A stretch of DNA of 64,000 bases from Balaenoptera acutorostrata (taxonomy: Eukaryota; Chordata; Mammalia; Artiodactyla; Balaenopteridae), in assembly GCF_949987535.1 (NCBI RefSeq), contig NC_080067.1, positions 63,856,405-63,920,404 on the forward strand, written 5' to 3'. A program made the position numbers and the translations under genes. The notes beneath the pieces were generated by a model that was not told where the DNA came from, did not search any database, and worked only from the letters and a program-made list of their open reading frames with translations. This document shows positions 57,841 to 64,000 of the stretch, piece after piece (positions within the stretch are counted from its first letter, which is position 1; every line of letters starts with the position of its first letter).

Positions 57841-58812
57841 ATAATGTATGTGTGTAAATTATGTAAGCATTTAAAAAAGCCACATAGATATGCAGAGAAG
57901 TCAATGAGTAACAATGTTGAAGATTTTTGGCACCTACTATTGTGTGAGATGATATAGCAAGAAAAAGAGAGAAATATCTCCTTTTTATTTTCACTGATGT
58001 TCATAAAATGGTCCCATTTAAAATCTGTGGAAGATAGAAAATGAATTAAAATGCTAAGCATTAAGTGTATATGAAACACTTAAGTATTCTAAATATAAGA
58101 CACAAAGGCCCAATTTTTAATTAAAAGTCATTTTACCAATACGAACTTTTCTGAAAAATAATAACCACATTACTACCTATCTCTATATTCATAATCAACT
58201 GCTATTCTTTCTTTATAGAGGAGACATGGCAGCTACCAAAACTAATTGTAATCGTGTGTTTGTGTGTGTGTATGAATGTTCTTAATCCCCCTGTTACATT
58301 TCAGAGTCACGAACACAAACCCCTCAAACCTGGATACTATTGTTAGTGTATGGTTTTAAGAAATTGCTATCAGAATTCCTAGAGCCTCAGATACTACCCT
58401 GAGATATGAATAAATGACACCCATTTATAACCTGCCACCTCCCTTTGGCACTTCATAATTTTAACTTCAAAGTCTAGTGATATGGCTGACTCTATTTTCA
58501 GTCCCTGTAAAGTTGTGCATTTGAAGTGGGAGCAACATTGGCAAAAAAGTGAGAGACAGTGGACTGACATGGCATGTGATCACTTCAGGTATCAAGACTT
58601 TGGCACGTTGTTTATGGGAGATTCTATCTCATTAGAAAAGCATGAAGAGATGCGTGGTGGTATTGTACCAAAGTACTTAATGTCCCAAAGGCAACCTTGG
58701 GTACAAAGAGGATATTTAAAAATTGCTATTAAAAATTTATTTTATTACAGATGGAGAGTCACAAGAAAGGAATGTATTGTATCTAACTTAAAAAAATTAT
58801 GAATAATAATAG
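57841..58812. other. Unassigned intergenic DNA
   Basis: It contains a short GT-rich microsatellite (58255-58272). A 106-codon frame at 58482-58802 has no recognisable domain, no upstream promoter and no splice-site context, so I do not call it a gene. Confidence 0.45.
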
Positions 58813-58814
58813 GT

Positions 58815-59035
58815 AGTGTGGTGCAGTATTAAGGCTATTGGGCTGTGAGTCAGATGAACTTTTACCTGTTTTGTGCTTTCCCACTTCTATCTGAGTGAAT
58901 TTGGACAAACCATCTTAGTGTCCTAGCTTTCTTTTCCTCATCTGTAAGTTAAGCATAATATGGTTGACTTTGCCTACCTCAAGGGGCTGTTAGAGACTCC
59001 AGTAGATATATATGATTGTGCTTTTGCCTGTGGTG
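58815..59035 (+). mobile_element. MIR SINE
   Basis: Full-length-like sense MIR: 'gtagtgtggtgcagtattaaggctattgggctgtgagtcagatgaac', 'cacttctatctgagtgaatttggacaaaccatcttagtg', 'ttttcctcatctgtaagttaagcataatatgg', 'cctacctcaaggggctgttagag'. Confidence 0.8.
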
Positions 59036-59227
59036 AAGCAATTACCTAATATAAAGGAGTCTTCCCTATTATTATCAAGAAAAATATATGTTATTTCTAG
59101 TACCTATAACTACAATCACAGAAGTGTTTAGAAAACTCAAATTCCCTTTTCCTGGTATATTCATGAAATGTGGACTCCTCTAACCTTATCATCAATCACA
59201 ATTCCCCTGGATTCTACACACAATTTG

Positions 59228-59855
<628 letters not shown>

Positions 59856-60219
59856 CATGTTTTTCAAATATTTATTAGAGAGTGGCATAAATACACTGTA
59901 GCTCTTCTCCTAGTTAAAAATATTTGGCTGATTTAAGGATCTACTTTAACTCCCGATAATAACTTTTATCTTGAAGACCAAAGAAATGTGTGTTCCAGTT
60001 CCTTGGTCCTATATGCATATGGAATTTTATGTGTTTGCAGCTGATGTCAAATCCTCATCTCCCAGACATGCTCTGCCTGCCCAATCAGAATCACATTTGT
60101 CCTCACTGAAATCACCTCAAGGTGCTGCTCCTCACAACTTCTATTCACTCTGCCCACAATGTAACAGCCACACCAAGAAATATGAGAGCCACGGTACATT
60201 GACCTCTTCCCTATGGGCA

Positions 60220-60400
60220 ACTGATATATTTTATCTCATTTAATCCTCACGACCATCCAAAAATGCTGATATTATTTTCTCATTTTACAGTTGAGGAAAC
60301 TGGCTTTTAAAGGGTAATTAAGTTACTCAAGGATACCCAGCAAACAGTGGAACTAATAACTGGATTCAAAGCCACCCAGCAGGTAAATCTATGTGAGCTC
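60220..60400 (-). mobile_element. MIR SINE, antisense
   Basis: 'ttttatctcatttaatcctcacgaccatcc', 'attattttctcattttacagttgaggaaactggc', 'aagttactcaaggatacccagcaaacagtggaactaataactggattcaaagcc': antisense MIR core and head. Confidence 0.85.
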
Positions 60401-60854
60401 AACTACTAGGCATATCTCCTGCTCCCATATCCCCTTTTCCTCTTCGCTCAGCTGCATAGTTTTTTGTCCATCTAAGTTACTCAAGCTCAAAGCAATTTAT
60501 TATAGCCAGGTTATATGATTTCCTCTGGTATTTTTTTGTTTTTGTTTTTGTTTTGACCGAGATTGTACTTATTATTAATTATATTGATAAAATAATATTT
60601 ATATCTCAATGTGAAGATGAATCTAAGACCAAGTTACAAATGTGTGGTAAACAATAACAAAGTGAGGCTTATTAATCTGACTAAAGTACAAGGCCCAGTG
60701 CAAATAGTAAAATCCTTAGGCATACGTTAGTTGAAATGACTAGAAAAATTTGACTTTATCTTACAGTCTCTATATCTGTTGAAATTCCCCATCTGTTCAT
60801 GAATGTTGTCTACCTTTTCCATTAGACCCTTTAACATGTTAATCATAATAATTA
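60401..60854. other. Unassigned AT-rich DNA
   Basis: Nothing recognised. A (GTTTTT)n-like patch is at 60534-60555. Confidence 0.4.
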
Positions 60855-63800
60855 TTTTTTTTAACATCTTTATTGGAGTATAATTGCTTTACAATGGTGT
60901 GTTAGTTTCTGCTTTATAACAAAGTGAATCAGCTATACATATACATATATCCCCATATACCCTCCCTCTTGTCTCTCCCTCCCACCCTCCCTATCGCACC
61001 CCTCTAGGTGGACACAAAGCACTGAGCTGATCTCCCTGTGCTATGTGGCAACTTCCCACTAGCTATCAATTTTACATTTGGTAGCGTATATATGCCCATG
61101 CCACTCTCTCACTTCGTTCCAGCTTACCTGTCCCACTTCCCGTGTCCTCAAGTCCATTCTCTATGTCTGCATCTTTATTCCTGTCCTGCCCCTAGGTTCT
61201 TCAGAACCATTGTTTTTTTTTTATTAGATTCCATATACACGTGTTAGCATACGGTATTTATTTCTCTTTCTGACTTACTTCATTCTGTATGACAGATGCT
61301 AGGTCGATCCACCTCACTACAAATAAATCAATTTCCTTTCTTTTTATGGCTGAGTAATATTCCATTGTATATATGTGCTACATCTTCTTTATCCATTCAT
61401 CTGTCGATGGACACTTAGGTTGCTTCCATGTCCTGGGATTGTAAATAGAGCTGCAATGAACATTGTGGTACATGACTCTTTTTGAATTATGGTTTTCTAG
61501 GGTACATGCCCAGTAGTGGGATTGTTGGGTCATATGGTAGTTGTATTTTTAGTGTTTTAAGGAACTTCCATACTGTTCTCCATAGTGGCTGTATCAATTT
61601 ACATTCCCACCAACAGTGCAAGAGGGTTCCCTTTTCTCCACACCCTCTCCAGCATTTATTGTTTGTAGACTTCTTGATGATGGCCATTCTGACTGGTGTG
61701 AGGTGATACCTCATTGTAGTTTTGATTTGCATTTCTCTAATGATTAGTGATGTTGAGCATCCTTTCATGTGTTTGTTGGCAATCTGTTATGTCTTCTTTG
61801 GAGAAATGTCTATTTAGGTCTTCTGCCGATTTTTTGATTGAGTTGTTTGCTTTTTAGATAATGAGCTGCATGAGCTGCTGGTAAATTTTGGAGATTAATC
61901 CTTTGTCAGTTGCTTCATCTAATAATATTTTCTCCCATTCTGAGGTTTGTCTTTTCTCTTGTTTATTGTTTCCTTTGCTGTGCAAAAGCTTTTCAGTTTC
62001 ATTAGGTCCCATTTATTTGTTTTTGTTTTTATTTCCATTTCTCTAGGAGGTGGGTCACAAAGGATTTGCTGTGATTTATGTCATAGAGTGTTCTGCCTAT
62101 GTTTTCCTCCAAGAGTTTTATAGTGTCTGGCCTTACACTTAGGTCTTTAAATCATTTTGAGATTATTTTTGTGTATGGTGTTAGGGAGTGTTGTAATTTC
62201 ATTCTTTTACATGTAGCTGTCCAGTTTTCCCAGCACCACTTATTGAAGAGGCTGTCTTCTCTCCATTGTATATTCTTGCCTCCTTTGTCAAAGATAAGGT
62301 GACCATGTGTGCATGAGTTTATCTCTGGGCTTTCTAACGTGTTCCATTGATCTATATTTTTGTTTTTGTGCCAATACCATACTGCCTTGATTACTGTAGC
62401 TTTTTAGTATAGTCTGAAGTCCAGGAGCCTGATTCCTACAGCTCCGTTTTTCGTTCTCAAGACTGCATTGGCTATTCGGGGTCTTTTGTGTTTCCATACA
62501 AATTGTGAAATTTTTTGCTCTTGTTCTGTGAAAAATGCCATTGGTAGTTTGATAGGGATTGCATTGAATCTGTAGATTGCTTTGGGTATTACAGTCATTT
62601 TCACAATGTTAATTCTTCCAATCCAAGAACATGGTATATCTCTCTATCTGTTTGTATCATCTTTAATTTCTTTTTTCACTGTCTTATAGTTTTCTGCATA
62701 CAAGTCTTTTGTCTCCTTAGGTAGGTTTGTTCCTAGGTATTTTATTCTTTTGTTGCAATGGTAAATGGGAGTGTTTCCTTAATTTCTCTTTCAGATTTTT
62801 CATCATTAGTGTATAGGAATGCAAGAGATTTCTGTGCATTAATTTTGTATCCTGCTACTTTACCAAATTCATTGATTATCTCTAGTAGTTTTCTGGTAGC
62901 ATGTTTAGGATTCTGTATGTATAGTATCATGTCATCTGCAAACAGTGACAGCTTTACTTCTTTTCCCATTTGCATTCTTTTATTTCTTTTTCTTCTCTGA
63001 TTGCTGTGGCTAAAACTTCTAAAACTATGTTGAATAATAGTGGTGAGAGTGGACAACCTTGTCTTGTTCCTGATCTTAGAGGAAATGGTTTCAGTTTTTC
63101 ACCACTGAGAACAATGTTGGCTGTGGGTTTGTCATATATGGCCTTTATTATGTTGAGGTAAGTTCCCTCTATGCCTACTTTCTGGAGGGTTTTTATCATC
63201 AATGGGTGTTGCATTTTGTGGAAAGCTTTTTCCACATCGATTGAGATGATCATATGGTTTTTCTCTTTCAATTTATAAATATGGTTTATCACATTGATTG
63301 ATTTGTGTATATTAAAGAATCCTTGCATTCCTGGAATAAACCCCACTGGATCATGGTGCATGATCCTTTTAATGTGCTGTTGGATTCTGTTTGCTAGTAT
63401 TCTGCTTAGGATTTTTGCATCTATGTTCATCAGTGATGTTGGTGTGTAGTTTTCTTTCTTTGTGACATCTTTGTCTGGTTTTGGTATCAGGGTGATGGTG
63501 GCTTCATAGAATGAGTTTGGGAGTGTTCCTCCCTCTGCTATATTTTGGAAGAGTTTGAGAAGGATAGGTGTTAGTGCTTCTCTAAATGTTTGATAGAATT
63601 CGCCTGTGAAGCCATCTGGTCCTGGACTTCTGTTTGTTGGAAGAGTTTTAACCACAGTTCCAATTTCAGTACTTGTGATTAGTCTGTTTATATTTTCTAC
63701 TTCTTCCTGGTTCAGTCTCGGAAGGGTTGTGCTTTTCTAAGAATTTGTCCATGTCTTCCAGGTTGAACATTTTATTGGCATATAGTTGCTTGGAGTAATC

Positions 63801-64000
63801 TCCCATGATCCTTTGTATTTCTGCAGTGTCAGTTGTTACTTCTCCTTTTTAATTTCTAATTCTATTGATTGAATCTTTTCCCTTTTTTTCTTGATGAGTC
63901 TGGCTAATGGTTTATCAGTTTTGTTTATCTTCTCAAAGAACCAGTTTTTAGTTTTATTGATCTTTGCTATCATCTCCTTCATTTCTTTTTCATTTATTTC
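60855..64000 (-). mobile_element. L1 on the minus strand, running off the window
   Basis: A T8 run (60855-60862) marks the poly(A) end. The 3' UTR follows (60863-~61300, complement of 'ctccaataaagatg' upward, including the pyrimidine-rich 'cctccctctt..cctccctatcgcacccctctag'). ORF2 then runs leftward-to-start until the window edge at 64000, which falls in the linker before the RT. Compared with the nested L1 at 38-43 kb, this copy has several frameshifts. The 5' part lies outside the window, so completeness is unknown. Confidence 0.93.
61280..64000 (-). pseudogene. L1 ORF2, broken, partial (RT and C-terminal regions)
   Basis: Minus-strand ORF2 fragments in successive frames: RT N-terminal to palm (62954-63655; begins near the [16 protein letters not shown] motif and contains IPGMQGFF and [14 protein letters not shown]); RT active site FADD at about 62931-62942 in the frame of 62742-63056; then pieces at 62404-62604 and 62288-62497 (overlapping, shifted frames) and the C-terminal piece 61487-61768 with an intact CWRGC...HCWWEC knuckle. 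At least four frame breaks separate these pieces, so no full-length product is possible. Confidence 0.9.

Noticed and set aside
58482..58802. 106-codon plus-strand frame with mixed composition
   Set aside because: No known domain, no promoter or splice context, and close to the length expected by chance. It cannot be supported as a gene.

Overview
This window looks like intergenic or deep intronic DNA from a mammal, most probably a cetacean (whale or dolphin). The species call rests on repeats. There are four CHR-type tRNA-derived SINEs with the cetacean/hippo/ruminant head and body. There are also L1 elements with the cetartiodactyl 3' UTR, and ancient mammalian L2, MIR, MLT1 and hAT-Charlie relics. 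I see no ruminant BovB or Bov-tA sequence. I found no exon-intron structure, no host protein gene, no CpG-island promoter, no functional RNA gene, no CRISPR array and no operon. Essentially every reading frame longer than about 100 codons lies in a transposon or in non-coding sequence.

Layout. 1-20.8 kb: old relics (L2, MIR, L1M, an LTR, an MLT1 LTR inside a MIR, MER53-like and MER5A-like MITEs) separated by unassigned AT-rich DNA. The L2 copy at 5.64-7.38 kb still shows its reverse-transcriptase landmarks. 20.9-23.65 kb: an old HAL1-like/L1M element interrupted by an MLT1 LTR and a CHR SINE. 24.7-27 kb: L2, and a MIR split by an LTR. 27.67 kb: a 5' fragment of U2 snRNA (pseudogene). 27.7-31.85 kb: a long old L1M carrying a nested MER20-like element and a younger L1 3' end with a G-rich tract. 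33.6-34 kb: a CHR SINE with clear target-site duplications (TSDs).

36.5-43.74 kb is the most informative locus. An L1 5'UTR fragment with a GC box abuts an old, internally deleted L1. That old L1 is split by a younger 4.8 kb L1 flanked by a perfect 19-bp TSD. The younger L1 is 5'-truncated inside ORF1. Its ORF2 keeps the visible endonuclease, RT and zinc-knuckle residues but carries a 1-bp frameshift and a premature stop.

44-60.8 kb: LTR, L2, MIR and old L1 relics, another truncated L1 (52.17-53.62 kb), and two more CHR SINEs. 60.86 kb to the window edge: an L1 on the minus strand, inverted relative to the 38-43 kb copy and continuing beyond the window.

No previously undescribed system is supported. 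The best observations are two CHR SINE insertions that each carry a short unique segment between two A-rich tails inside their TSDs (candidate read-through or 3' transduction events), and the nested L1 whose target site supplies an in-frame ATG to the truncated ORF1. Subfamily names are from memory of consensus sequences. RepeatMasker would be the decisive check.
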